The position numbers were made by a program, and so were the translations under genes. The notes under the pieces were generated by a model that did not search any database, had not been told where the DNA came from, and was given only the letters and a program-made list of their open reading frames with translations. Shown in pieces: positions 8,800 through 16,945 of a stretch of DNA of 64,000 bases (within the stretch, counting starts at the first letter, position 1; every line of letters starts with the position of its first letter). The stretch covers positions 1 to 64,000 of the forward strand of contig NZ_JAEUOI010000105.1 of NCBI RefSeq assembly GCF_016790145.1, in the 5' to 3' direction. This stretch comes from Propionivibrio sp. (GTDB lineage: Bacteria; Pseudomonadota; Gammaproteobacteria; Burkholderiales; Rhodocyclaceae).

Positions 8800-9282
8800 A
8801 TTCAGAGCAGCGACGAATTTCGGCAGTTCTACACTGAATGGACGCCCCGGGTCGGATTACTGTGACTCGTGTTGCTCCGACTGTACTCCTCAGTCATGGA
8901 AAGTCACAGACCCTCCGGATTGTTAGCGACGTTCAGCCTGATAGCGCTGAATGGCACAAGTCGCCATGCCAGCATTGTCCGGCAAAGCAGATTCTTGAAT
9001 CCAGTGGGTAGTCACCCCTGCTTACTGGATTCCGGGTTCCGCTTCGCGGCCCCGGAATGACGTGCTGAACATTGTGGCTAATCAGGACGTCAGTTAGCGC
9101 TGCATTGCTGCCTGACAGGGAAGTTGTCGGTGAAGCTATGGCTGCGGTAGTCGCCCCACAATTTATTTTCCTGCATCCGGACTCGGCATCGCTGCGTATG
9201 GGTCAACAGGTGCTTGCTGGGCACCTCTTGTCAAGAACCGAACCCGGCCTCACTAGGTCGCAACTGAATGAAGGAAAGCACC
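8800..9282. other. 483-base intergenic region ahead of the stress cassette
   Basis: It contains the hairpin listed at 9029-9058 and should contain the promoter of the ferritin-like gene. No ECF-type promoter could be identified with confidence, and I see no coding sequence in it. Confidence 0.4.
9029..9058. repeat. REP-like hairpin
   Basis: The arms ATTCCGGG and CCCGGAAT enclose an inner stem CCGC-TTC-GCGG, giving a compact two-part hairpin. The flanks (TACTGG before and GACG after) match the ubiquitous intergenic repeat seen in many proteobacterial genomes. It sits about 230 bases downstream of the isochorismatase gene and lacks a T-run, so it is more likely a REP-type repeat than a classical terminator. 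Confidence 0.6.
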
Positions 9283-9873
9283 ATGCTGATCAAGACGAAT
9301 CAATCTCCTGATGTCACCCGCCGCAGCTTCCTGAGTACGAGCGGCGGTATCGCCCTATCGGGCGCTGCCCTGGCGCTTCTAGCCGGCCATACTCACATCG
9401 CCGCAGCGGCGAGCGCCAATCCGTCCAGCGATGTGGGTATCCTCAACGTGGCCCTGGGCCTGGAGTACGAGGCCATCGCCGCCTACCAGTTGGGTGCCGA
9501 GAGCGGACTGCTGCAGAAGCCGGTGCTGGACACTGCGGTACTCTTCCAGAGTCATCACAAAGGGCACCGGGACGCGCTCATTGCCACCATCGAAAAGCTG
9601 GGCGGCAAAGCCGTCATGGCCAAGTCCAACGCCGACTATGCGGCGGCCCTGAGCGCCGGTGGGCTCAAGTCCCAGACGGACGTTCTGACCCTGGCAGCGC
9701 GCCTCGAACTGGGGGCCGTCAATGCCTATCTTGGTGTCATTCCCGCCTTCGGCGACAAGGATCTGGCCAAGGTAGCGGCGCGCCTGGCCGCCGACGAGAC
9801 CATGCACTGGTCACTGCTGACCAGCAGCCTCGGCAAGCCGGTACCGGTGGTGGCCCTGAGCTTCGGAGCCTGA
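9283..9873 (+). CDS. Tat-exported ferritin-like domain protein
   Basis: A 196-residue protein starting at the ATG at 9283, which has GAAGGAAA eight bases upstream; an ATG at 9268 lacks one. The N-terminus carries a twin-arginine signal (TRRSFLS, then a hydrophobic stretch GIALSGAALALLAG, with cleavage near AAA). The mature part is a four-helix ferritin-like domain (Ferritin_2/DUF4439 type) with helix-borne acidic and His residues: GLEYEAIAAYQ, HHKGHRD, RLELGAVNAY and ADETMHW, in the expected ExxH/E arrangement. It is the first gene of the cassette with cytochrome c, sigma factor and cupin. An iron or peroxide-related periplasmic role is plausible but unproven. Confidence 0.85.
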   Translation: MLIKTNQSPDVTRRSFLSTSGGIALSGAALALLAGHTHIAAAASANPSSDVGILNVALGLEYEAIAAYQLGAESGLLQKPVLDTAVLFQSHHKGHRDALIATIEKLGGKAVMAKSNADYAAALSAGGLKSQTDVLTLAARLELGAVNAYLGVIPAFGDKDLAKVAARLAADETMHWSLLTSSLGKPVPVVALSFGA

Positions 9874-9874
9874 G

Positions 9875-10270
9875 TTGGCGCAGGCGGCCGGACTGGCGTT
9901 GCGGGCCACTTCGCTGCTGACTGCGGTGGTCGCCCTGTCGGTACCTCCCGTCGGCGCCGCTCGCGCCGCCGACACGGCGCGCGGCGGCGCGCTGTACGAA
10001 GCCCGCTGTGGCGCCTGCCACAGCCTCGACGCGCATCGGGTCGGACCCATGCACCGGGGTGTCTTCGGCCGTCGGGCGGGTTCCGCCCCCGGCTACGAGT
10101 ACTCGCCGGCCCTCAAGGGGGCGGACATGGTCTGGGACGCTGCGACTCTCGATGCCTGGTTGAAGAACCCGGAGACACTCGTTCCCGGTCAGCGCATGGG
10201 CTATTCAGTCGCTGACGCGATCGATCGGGACGACCTGGTGGCCTTCCTGCGCCAGGCGTCGACGCGCTGA
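9875..10270 (+). CDS. Periplasmic class I cytochrome c
   Basis: A 131-residue protein beginning at a TTG one base after the ferritin-like stop codon, so the two are translationally coupled. The signal peptide is SLLTAVVALSVPPVGAARAA. The heme site CGACH lies near residues 46-50 and the axial Met is in GQRMGY near residue 109, as in small soluble mono-heme cytochromes of the cytochrome c2 class. The Pro/Leu-rich KNPETLVPG motif is typical. It probably exchanges electrons in the periplasm; its partner may be the adjacent ferritin-like protein (inference from coupling). Confidence 0.88.
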   Translation: MAQAAGLALRATSLLTAVVALSVPPVGAARAADTARGGALYEARCGACHSLDAHRVGPMHRGVFGRRAGSAPGYEYSPALKGADMVWDAATLDAWLKNPETLVPGQRMGYSVADAIDRDDLVAFLRQASTR

Positions 10271-10442
10271 CATCTCCCATTCAGGCACGATCCGCGCTAT
10301 GTCACCGCGCATTGCCGATGATCCACCAGGACGCCATCTGGCGCCCCTCGCCGTACCCAATGTTTTCATACCGGTGTCGGCCAGCCTTGCCCCTGCGATG
10401 TATGCGTCCCGAGCAAGTGAATTTGGCAGGAGAGGCGGATTG

Positions 10443-11189
10443 GTGCAAGATGCACTCATGGCACTGACCGACCCCCCTGATTTGTTATTGGCAGCAAGCG
10501 CAGACGACGCCTGGTTCGACGCGCCGGCCAGCGTCGCTGCCGCGGACGAGGAAGCCCATGGCGCCGAAAGCGCTGCAAGCAGGCGCCGGGCAAGCTCGGC
10601 GGCCGCCAGCGAGGCTTGTCTGTGCGACTGGATTGCGCGCGTGGTGCGGCAGGACGAGCAGGCCCTCGCGGAACTCTACGAAACCATGGCCGGCCGGGTC
10701 TATGGCCTGGCTTTGCGCATCACCCGTCAGGTGCAGACCGCCGAGGAAGTGACCGAGGATTGCTTCTGGCAGGTCTGGCGCCAGGCGCCGCGCTTTGACC
10801 CCACTCGCGGCGCCGCTGTCGCCTGGATCTTGACCATCGCCCGCAGCCGCGCGCTCGACGCCCTGCGCCGTGCTGACAGCACCGAGCCCCTCGGCGATGA
10901 GCGGCTCGCCAGCATCGAGGCGGAAGACGGAAGCAATCCCCACGACCTGCTCGACGCTGTCGAAAAGCAGCACCGCCTGCACGCCGCCCTGCGCGACCTC
11001 GAACCGCTGCCCCGCCAACTGGTGGCACTGGCCTTCTTCCGGGGGCTTTCCCACGAGGAGATCGCCGCTCAGATGGGACTGCCGCTGGGCACCGTGAAAT
11101 CACACATTCGCCGTGCCCTGCTGCGCCTGCGCGAGCTTCTCGGCTCAGCATCCGGCGCCGCCAACCTGAGCCAAATGGTGACGCCATGA
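10443..11189 (+). CDS. ECF-type RNA polymerase sigma factor
   Basis: This directs RNA polymerase to a stress regulon. Region 2 (ALAELYETMAGRVYGLALRI to AWILTIARSRALDALRR) and region 4 (LPRQLVALAFFRGLSHEEIAAQMGLPLGTVKSHIRRALLRLRELL) are complete. The start is taken as the GTG at 10443, which has AGGAGAGG seven bases upstream; the frame stays open to an ATG at 10299 without such a signal. An N-terminal extension of about 55 residues before region 2 is Ala-rich and unusual. The stop codon overlaps the start of the downstream cupin gene (ATGA), the usual sigma/anti-sigma arrangement. It is most like the RpoE-ChrR (singlet oxygen) group by neighbourhood. Confidence 0.9.
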   Translation: MQDALMALTDPPDLLLAASADDAWFDAPASVAAADEEAHGAESAASRRRASSAAASEACLCDWIARVVRQDEQALAELYETMAGRVYGLALRITRQVQTAEEVTEDCFWQVWRQAPRFDPTRGAAVAWILTIARSRALDALRRADSTEPLGDERLASIEAEDGSNPHDLLDAVEKQHRLHAALRDLEPLPRQLVALAFFRGLSHEEIAAQMGLPLGTVKSHIRRALLRLRELLGSASGAANLSQMVTP

Positions 11190-12058
11190 GTACCGATCCC
11201 AGACTGCCCGACAGCGACCTCCCGGACGAGATTTCCGGCGAGGGTGGCCGCGCGGTGAGTGAGATCAACCGGCTGATCCTTGAGAGCCTGGCGCCTCTGG
11301 AGGTTCCTCCTTCTCACAGGGCAAGCCTGCGCGGAAGGCTGATGGCCCGCGTCGGCGATAGCAAGCGTCGCCATGCCGGGCTGGTCACCGTGCGTGCCGG
11401 CGACGGCGCCTGGCGTGAGATCAAGGCCGGCGTGCGCACCAAGACCCTGCGCGAGGGCCCGGAGGGCGCCTCCGTGCTCATCGAGCTGGCGCCGGGAGCG
11501 GCGCTGCCGGTACATCGCCACCGCCACCTCGAGGAAGGCATCGTGCTCCAGGGCGGGCTGCAACTGGGCGATCTGGAGCTGGGTCCCGGCGACTACCACG
11601 TGTCGCCCGCAGGCAGCCGCCATGGCCGCATCAGTTCCCGTCAGGGCGGCATCGCCTACCTGCGCGGCACCTCACTGGGACACACGGCCGCAGTGTTCGC
11701 CGAGCTGATCGGCGGCCTGCTACCCGGCGACGGACCGGCGCTGCATACCGTCCTGGCCGGCGAGGGTAACTGGGAGGCTATTGCCGAGGGCGCCGAGCAA
11801 AAGCTGCTCTGGCGCGACGGGGACTTCATCTCCCGCTTCGTTCGCATGGCCCCCGGAACCCGCCTGCCGCCCCACGCCCATGACGGCGAGGAGGAATGCA
11901 TCATGCTGGCGGGCGAGGCCTTCTTCGGCGACATCCTAGTGCGCGCCGGAGAGTTCCATCTGGCGCTCCTCGGCAGCATGCATCAGGAGGCAGTGAGCGA
12001 GACGGGCGCCATGGTCTTTTTGCGCAGCCGCGAAGCCCTTCCCGTGCCTGCGGCATGA
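11186..12058 (+). CDS. ChrR-like double-cupin putative anti-sigma factor
   Basis: A 290-residue protein overlapping the sigma gene by four bases. It has two cupin modules: the first with PVHRHRHLEEGIVLQGG and the second with PPHAHDGEEECIMLAGEAFFGD, each supplying the His/Glu metal ligands, followed by GDYHVSPAGSRHG- and GEFHLALLGSMHQ-type motifs. ChrR proteins normally have an N-terminal zinc-binding anti-sigma domain with His and CxxC ligands; the first 65 residues here (SEINRLILESLAPLEVPPSHRASLRGRLM) keep the helix pattern but contain no Cys. A zinc-independent anti-sigma contact, or metal sensing by the cupins, is inferred from position and architecture. Confidence 0.8.
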   Translation: MSTDPRLPDSDLPDEISGEGGRAVSEINRLILESLAPLEVPPSHRASLRGRLMARVGDSKRRHAGLVTVRAGDGAWREIKAGVRTKTLREGPEGASVLIELAPGAALPVHRHRHLEEGIVLQGGLQLGDLELGPGDYHVSPAGSRHGRISSRQGGIAYLRGTSLGHTAAVFAELIGGLLPGDGPALHTVLAGEGNWEAIAEGAEQKLLWRDGDFISRFVRMAPGTRLPPHAHDGEEECIMLAGEAFFGDILVRAGEFHLALLGSMHQEAVSETGAMVFLRSREALPVPAA

Positions 12059-12068
12059 GCCGGTCGCG

Positions 12069-12593
12069 GTGAGCCTCCGCTTGGTTCTGGTCAGTCGCTG
12101 GCGCCTGGATACGACGCGCGAACGGATCTGGGAATTGCTCAGCCGACCCCAGACATGGTCCGACTGGTGGCCCCATCTGGCGAGCGTCGAGCCGCTTGCC
12201 GCCGGCGATGACGACGGCGTTGGCGCCAGTTATCGCTTTCACTGGCGCAGCGGGCTGGGCTACGGATTCTCGCTTGTCATTACCACGACCCGTTCGTTGC
12301 GTTTGCGGGAGATCGAGGGGGCAGCCGGGGGCGACCTGCGTGGCATCGGCCTCTGGGTCATCGAGGAAGACGGGCCCGGCGCCGTGCGCCTGACCTACCG
12401 CTGGGACGTGGAACTCGCAAAACCCTGGATGCGCTTTTCCGCCCCGCTGCTAAGGCCGGTCTTCGCCTGGCGCCACTTCGCAGTCATGAGCAGCGGCGCC
12501 CGCGGCATGGCGCAGCGCCTGGGTTGCCGGCTGGGTGAAATGGAGGAGTGGTCTACGATCACGTTTCTGGCACCGAACGCGACAGCAGGGTAA
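12069..12593 (+). CDS. SRPBCC-fold (polyketide cyclase/START-like) protein
   Basis: A 174-residue protein starting at GTG ten bases after the cupin stop. The N-terminal pattern (RWRLDTTRERIWELLSRPQTWSDWWPHLASVEPL) is characteristic of the SRPBCC ligand-binding fold, and the remaining strands and C-terminal helix fit its usual length. Such proteins bind hydrophobic ligands; none can be named. It closes the same-strand cassette begun at 9283 and is probably part of the sigma factor's operon. Confidence 0.75.
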   Translation: MSLRLVLVSRWRLDTTRERIWELLSRPQTWSDWWPHLASVEPLAAGDDDGVGASYRFHWRSGLGYGFSLVITTTRSLRLREIEGAAGGDLRGIGLWVIEEDGPGAVRLTYRWDVELAKPWMRFSAPLLRPVFAWRHFAVMSSGARGMAQRLGCRLGEMEEWSTITFLAPNATAG

Positions 12594-12754
12594 GCTTCAT
12601 GGGATGTCACCGTCCGCTACGCTGTGAAGCTGAAGATGTGTGCCTCAACCCCGCTACCGGCCAATGGCTTCGCATCAAGCAGAACTTCAGTCTGACAACA
12701 GCGGAAGTGCCGGATATAGACACGAATCGGCACGATGTCCTTTGATCCTGATAT

Positions 12755-13891
12755 CTACTTCAGCAGCTTGCCATCGCGATTGATGATATTGATATCGACG
12801 AAGTTCACACCGCCATGGTTATTCGTTGTATAGCTGACAAACAGGTCGCCTGCATTGTAGTCCCTGATCTGCTCAAGGGCGTCGCGCAGTTTCTTGCGGG
12901 TCGGATTCGGGCCGGCGCGGCGCAAGCCTTCGACGAGCACTTTGGCGCCGAGGAAGCCTTCCAGCAGGGTATGGTTGGGCGTGACGTCAACTGGCTTAAA
13001 CTTGGCAAAGTTGTCCATGACTTCCCGAGTTAATGGAGTCGCGCGGGTTTCCGGGTTTGGAACCACCTGGGTAATGACAAGGCCGGCCGCTGCCTTCTTG
13101 CCAATGCGCTGGACGATCTGCGCCGCATCGGTGACGGAGAGTGTAATGAATTCGGCCATGTTGCCCATCTCCCTTGACTGCTTGAGGAATTCGGCGCCTG
13201 CCGCTGTGTTGGCAATCATGATCACCGCCTGCGGTGCGGCGGCAGCAATCGACTTGACGGCAGCAGAAACTTCCGTGGTGTTCTTTTCGTAACTGGCTTT
13301 GGCGATGATCTTGCTGTCGTATTTGCCGATCAGTGCTTCGGCGCTGGCCAGCCCGTCGAGACCAAATGGGTCATTCTGGTAAAAAATCGCATAATTGCGG
13401 TAACCCGTGGAACTGTATTGCTGAATGATCCTGTTGATTTCCGCCTCATAGCTGGCTCGGGTAAAGAACAGCCATGGGCTGCCGCTCTTGAGTACGCTTG
13501 ACGCTCCAGTTCGCATCATGACCAGTGGAATGCCGGCGTCGGTGAGTATCTTGTCCTTGAGCAGCGCTTCAACATTGCCGGTGCCGACGAACCCGATGAG
13601 GGCCAGAGGCTGCGCCTCGTTAATCAACTCCCTGGTCAGGCGAACGGTTTCGCTGGCGTTATAGGCGTCATCCTTTGTGATCAGACGGATTTTCTGGCCA
13701 TGCACACCGCCACTGGCATTGACGGCGTCGAAATAGAGCTGTGCGCCGGCACGAATGTGGCTGCCGGTCGGCGCAAGCGGGCCGGACAAGGGGGTGACCT
13801 GCCCGATGACGATATCGGCGAGTGCGTTTCCGGCAACAGTGAGTGCGGCAAGAATGAGGGCTGTCCGCTTGAGTTTGCTGATCAATGTCAT
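12755..13891 (-). CDS. Branched-chain amino acid-type ABC transporter substrate-binding protein
   Basis: A 378-residue periplasmic binding protein of the LivJ/Peripla_BP_6 family. The start is the ATG at 13891, with GGAG five bases upstream; a GTG six bases earlier is less likely. The signal peptide is KLKRTALILAALTVAGNALA. Hallmarks are IVIGQVTPLSGPLAPTG at the mature N-terminus, the GVHGQKIRLITKDD segment, and RELINEAQPLALIGFVGTG. No permease or ATPase genes lie next to it; the livHMGF genes at 60.5-64 kb lack a binding protein, so it may serve them (inference). Such proteins bind amino acids, amides or aromatic acids, and the ligand is unknown. Confidence 0.9.
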   Translation of the reverse strand: MTLISKLKRTALILAALTVAGNALADIVIGQVTPLSGPLAPTGSHIRAGAQLYFDAVNASGGVHGQKIRLITKDDAYNASETVRLTRELINEAQPLALIGFVGTGNVEALLKDKILTDAGIPLVMMRTGASSVLKSGSPWLFFTRASYEAEINRIIQQYSSTGYRNYAIFYQNDPFGLDGLASAEALIGKYDSKIIAKASYEKNTTEVSAAVKSIAAAAPQAVIMIANTAAGAEFLKQSREMGNMAEFITLSVTDAAQIVQRIGKKAAAGLVITQVVPNPETRATPLTREVMDNFAKFKPVDVTPNHTLLEGFLGAKVLVEGLRRAGPNPTRKKLRDALEQIRDYNAGDLFVSYTTNNHGGVNFVDINIINRDGKLLK

Positions 13892-14035
13892 ATCCACTCC
13901 AGTTGTAAAACACGGAATACATGCAATACAAGGAATCTATGGGGGCGGATACGTAAAGTCAAGGAGCGGACATCAGACGCTCAATGAAGTCAGGCATTCC
14001 GAGTGCCAGGGCCAGCGGCAGATCGACCGCCAGAT

Positions 14036-14864
14036 TCACAACAGCACTCCGATCGACAGCACCAGTCCGAGCACAAATCCCGTCTGGGCTGTAGCAGCCA
14101 GCAAGGAATTCAACTCCGACCCCGGCGGATTGCGCAACAGTCGGCGAATGAGCGACAGACTGAGCGGCAGGGCCAGAAATCCGAGCCAGGCGCCTTTATG
14201 ACCGTACCATGAAAGTAGCGGCAGCATCAGTGCAACGTAAAGCAGGCGCGAGTGCTTGCGTCCAAGTACCGATACCAGCGTTTGGCGGCCGCCAAGCAGA
14301 TCACTCTCAAGGTCTCGGTAGTTGTTGATCAGCAGGACGGCTGCGGCCGGCAGGCCGACCACCAGACCAGCGAGCAAGGCATCGGGCGACCAGGCGCCGA
14401 GTTGAAGCCAGTGGCTACCTGCGACAGCAACCAGCCCGAAGAAGAGCAGAACAAAAAGGTCGCCCAGGGGTGAATGGGGAAACTGGACGCGGACCTCCGG
14501 AGTAGGACCAGCCGGCAAGCAGTGAGGCCAGGCCGGCAAGCAGAATCGGCCATCCGCCCAAGGCGACCAGATAAATGCCCAATAGCAAAGCCACAGTAAA
14601 ACTGAGGAAGGCCGCACGGCTCACGCTGGCCGGATTCGTCCCTCCCTCGGCTGACACACGCCGTGGTCCGACGCGGTCAGATTGATCATTGCCACTCTCA
14701 AAGTCGGCAGCGGTGCCGACCAGGGCCGGTGTAGCGGAAATGCTCAGGGTGCGTTGAAGAACCGCCATCCACCAGAGATGCCAACCGCTGCGAAATACCG
14801 TGCTGGTTTTACCAGTGACCGTCAGCTTGCTGATACTACTTTGGCTAGAGCTGTTGTTTGGCAT
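14036..14864 (-). pseudogene. menA: MenA-like (UbiA family) prenyltransferase, internally deleted and frameshifted
   Basis: The two halves lie in different frames. The upstream part (from ATG 14864) reads MAVLQRTLSISATPALVGTA and then directly ADFESGNDQSDRVGPRRV, resembling MenA except that about 33 residues between the IVGTA-like helix and the NDYxD motif are absent; the Asn of that active-site motif is lost. After GLASLLAGWSYSGGPRP the frame shifts within 14467-14485 (C-rich run), and the rest (SPLGDLFVLLFFGLVAVAGSHW, VLLINNYRDLESDLLGGRQTL) continues in another frame to 14036. The second Asp-rich motif, NNYRDLESD, is intact. MenA would attach the prenyl chain to 1,4-dihydroxy-2-naphthoate for menaquinone. 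The two lesions make this copy non-functional. Confidence 0.8.
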
Positions 14865-15070
14865 CGCAGCACCCGGAGATAGCCGCATGGCCTGCTGACA
14901 GCAACATGTATGCGGTTTGTTTCATAGGTAATGTCATGTAGGCGCTCCAGCCTTGATATTTGGAAATCAAATCGCCCATGCGACTAAATGCCACTTTGGA
15001 ATTAAGTCGCATCTGATCATAGTAGAGCCCAACACGAACTTGAACTGAAACAGGCAGTGAAAAGAACCGA

Positions 15071-15688
15071 ATGAACAGAAACACTCTCCTCCCGGCGGCA
15101 GTTCTCTTGCTCGCCGGCATGCTCGTCTGGATGCTGTTCTTCTGGAAACCGGGTAACCAGGCGATACCGCAACCAGGCCAGCCGCTAGCGCTGGCCAGCA
15201 CGCCCACCGGCGGTGAATTCACGCTCACCGGCAGCAAGGGTGCCGTATCCCTGGCGGATTTTCGTGGCAAGGTGGTGCTGTATCTGGGCTACACCTACTG
15301 CCCGGACGTTTGCCCGATGTCGCTGGCGCTGATCGCGCAAGGGCTTGCCGGGCTGGATGCCGCCGCACTGCAAAAGGTGCAGGGGATTATCGTCTCGGTC
15401 GATCCGGAGCGCGATACGCTGAAGCGCCTGGCGGAATACGTCCCCTTCTTTCACACCAGCCTGATCGGCGTTACCGGGACGCCGGAGCAGATTGCTGCCG
15501 TCGCCCGCATGTACGGATCCAGCTACCGCAAGCAGCCAAAGGGGCCGGAAGGCCACTATGCCGTCGATCACTCGTCGGTGACTTACATCATTGCCCCGGA
15601 CGGCAAGCTTGTCGTCATGCTGCAGCACGGTAGCCCGCCGGAGAGCATTACGGCGGCGATCAACAAGACACTTGCTACGACAAAATAG
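15071..15688 (+). CDS. SCO1/SenC-family copper chaperone
   Basis: A 205-residue membrane-anchored periplasmic protein with an uncleaved or lipid-free N-terminal segment (LLPAAVLLLAGMLVWMLFFW). The copper/thiol motif CPDVC follows YLGYTYCP, VDPERDT is the typical Sco loop, and the conserved His is in VDHSSVTYII. Sco proteins help load Cu(A) on cytochrome oxidase subunit II. It converges on a PCu(A)C gene, and the two are functional partners in Cu(A) assembly in other proteobacteria. Two further Sco-type genes lie at 48.1 and 54.8 kb. Confidence 0.92.
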   Translation: MNRNTLLPAAVLLLAGMLVWMLFFWKPGNQAIPQPGQPLALASTPTGGEFTLTGSKGAVSLADFRGKVVLYLGYTYCPDVCPMSLALIAQGLAGLDAAALQKVQGIIVSVDPERDTLKRLAEYVPFFHTSLIGVTGTPEQIAAVARMYGSSYRKQPKGPEGHYAVDHSSVTYIIAPDGKLVVMLQHGSPPESITAAINKTLATTK

Positions 15689-15692
15689 CGAT

Positions 15693-15726
15693 TTGACATT
15701 CATTTCGCCCAAGAAATAAATGTCAA
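15693..15726. terminator. Stem-loop between convergent sco and PCu(A)C genes
   Basis: The arms TTGACATTCATTT and AAATAAATGTCAA pair over 13 bases with one mismatch around an eight-base loop. It lies five bases after the sco stop codon, between two convergent genes, so a bidirectional terminator is the natural reading. The stem is AT-rich for a rho-independent terminator, so an operator is a lesser possibility. Confidence 0.55.
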
Positions 15727-15762
15727 CACCCCCTGGTTCAACAGCAGTGACAACTTCAGCCC

Positions 15763-16248
15763 TTAATGCTTCATTCCACTGTGCTCCATGCCCTTTTCGG
15801 CGGACGGGGTGATTGGCACTTTGCGCACCGGGGCTTCGATCTGCTGTTTGCTGCCATCATCGAAACTGAGCGCGATCGGGATCGCATCACCATCCTTGAG
15901 CGCTTGCCTGATGTCGATCAACATGATGTGGTAGCCGCCCGGCTTGAGTTCGGCCTGACCATTGGCCTTGATGTCGATGCTCTTGACTTCACGCATCTTC
16001 ATCACGCCGTTTTCATTGGTGTGTGAATGCAATTCGACGGTTTTTGCGATGGGGCTTTCTGCCTTGACCAGTTTGCGATCAGAACTTCCGGCATTCTTGA
16101 TGACCATGAAGGCTGCGCTAACCTGCGAGTTTGGCGGAACCAGGTTGACATAGGGATCGTTGATTGACAGCCTGGTTTCTGCAGAAAACGAGGCGAACGG
16201 GATTGCTGCACTGAGCAGCAAGGCAAAGCGGAAATACGTGCGGTACAT
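15763..16248 (-). CDS. PCu(A)C-type periplasmic copper chaperone
   Basis: A 161-residue protein of the PF04314 family. The start is the ATG at 16248 with AGGGAGA upstream; a longer frame to 16290 has no signal. The signal peptide is FRFALLLSAAIPFASFSA. The copper ligands follow the family pattern: His in ELHSHTNENG, then MKM, and later GGYHIML, with a Met/His tail (EKGMEHSGMKH) that may add copper-binding capacity. It delivers Cu(I) to the Cu(A) site with Sco, whose gene is convergent at 15071-15688. The expected client is the CoxB encoded at 53.6 kb. Confidence 0.93.
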   Translation of the reverse strand: MYRTYFRFALLLSAAIPFASFSAETRLSINDPYVNLVPPNSQVSAAFMVIKNAGSSDRKLVKAESPIAKTVELHSHTNENGVMKMREVKSIDIKANGQAELKPGGYHIMLIDIRQALKDGDAIPIALSFDDGSKQQIEAPVRKVPITPSAEKGMEHSGMKH

Positions 16249-16522
16249 GGAATCTCCCTGGTAAAGATTGTTCGTGAAGTCTTGTGACATAAAGACCAGT
16301 CTGCTTTGTCTGTATTGAGCAATGTTCTGATCATATCAATGATTTTCCACAAAGTTGACGAAAATTCACCCCTGCTCGATGAGCTTCATGGAAGCCAGGA
16401 ATGCCATTAGCCTGGACGGCCAGAATCGAAAAGCGAATGCGCTGGCGGAGTTCAAGCGAGATGCAAGTTAAAAGGGGAATTATTCGTGAACTCAGCAGTA
16501 GCCCTAAAAAATTGGCATGGAC

Positions 16523-16860
16523 TCAAAAGTGCACGTAGGCATTCTCGAAAAGCAGACGCTCCGACGCAAAGCCCAGGATTCTCTGCTGGCGCTGGTTCAG
16601 GTCGGAATAGGCAGTGTATCCGCCACTCAGAATCGGTAATCCCGATCATGTCGTCATCTGAAAGATATGGCCAGTGGCATTTTTCCTGGCCGTTAGCAAG
16701 CGCTGAGCTGCGGTTAACCTGGTGAACAACTTGCGTATCTCTGGTTCAATCGCCGCTTCGAGCAGATCGAGGGTCCTGCCGCCGCAAGCGGCAGCATACG
16801 AACATCAGATTCCGGCTGTCTGACCACCTCCTCGAAGGCCCGATCAGCGAGAAGCCCCAT
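16523..16860 (-). pseudogene. Unidentified decayed gene (possible)
   Basis: Starting from an ATG at 16860, the minus strand reads MGLLADRAFEEVVRQP then LPLAAAG. After a shift near 16785 it continues as GRTLDLLEAAIEPEIRKLF, TRLTAAQRLLTARKNATG, and, past one in-frame TGA, LSGGYTAYSDLNQRQQRILG and ERLLFENAYVHF, ending at TGA 16523-16525. The pieces look like real protein but need one frameshift and one stop correction. I do not recognise the family. The rest of the 16249-16945 interval shows nothing. Confidence 0.35.
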
Positions 16861-16945
16861 AAAAATCTGTTAGCATGACGCCCCTCCGGAAGTTGAAAAT
16901 CCGGGGGAAGCTCACCGTCAGGAATTCAATCAGCATCGATCCCAC

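Noticed and set aside
9029..9058. Rho-independent terminator of the isochorismatase gene
   Set aside because: The hairpin is 230 bases downstream and lacks a T-run; it matches a common REP-like intergenic repeat.
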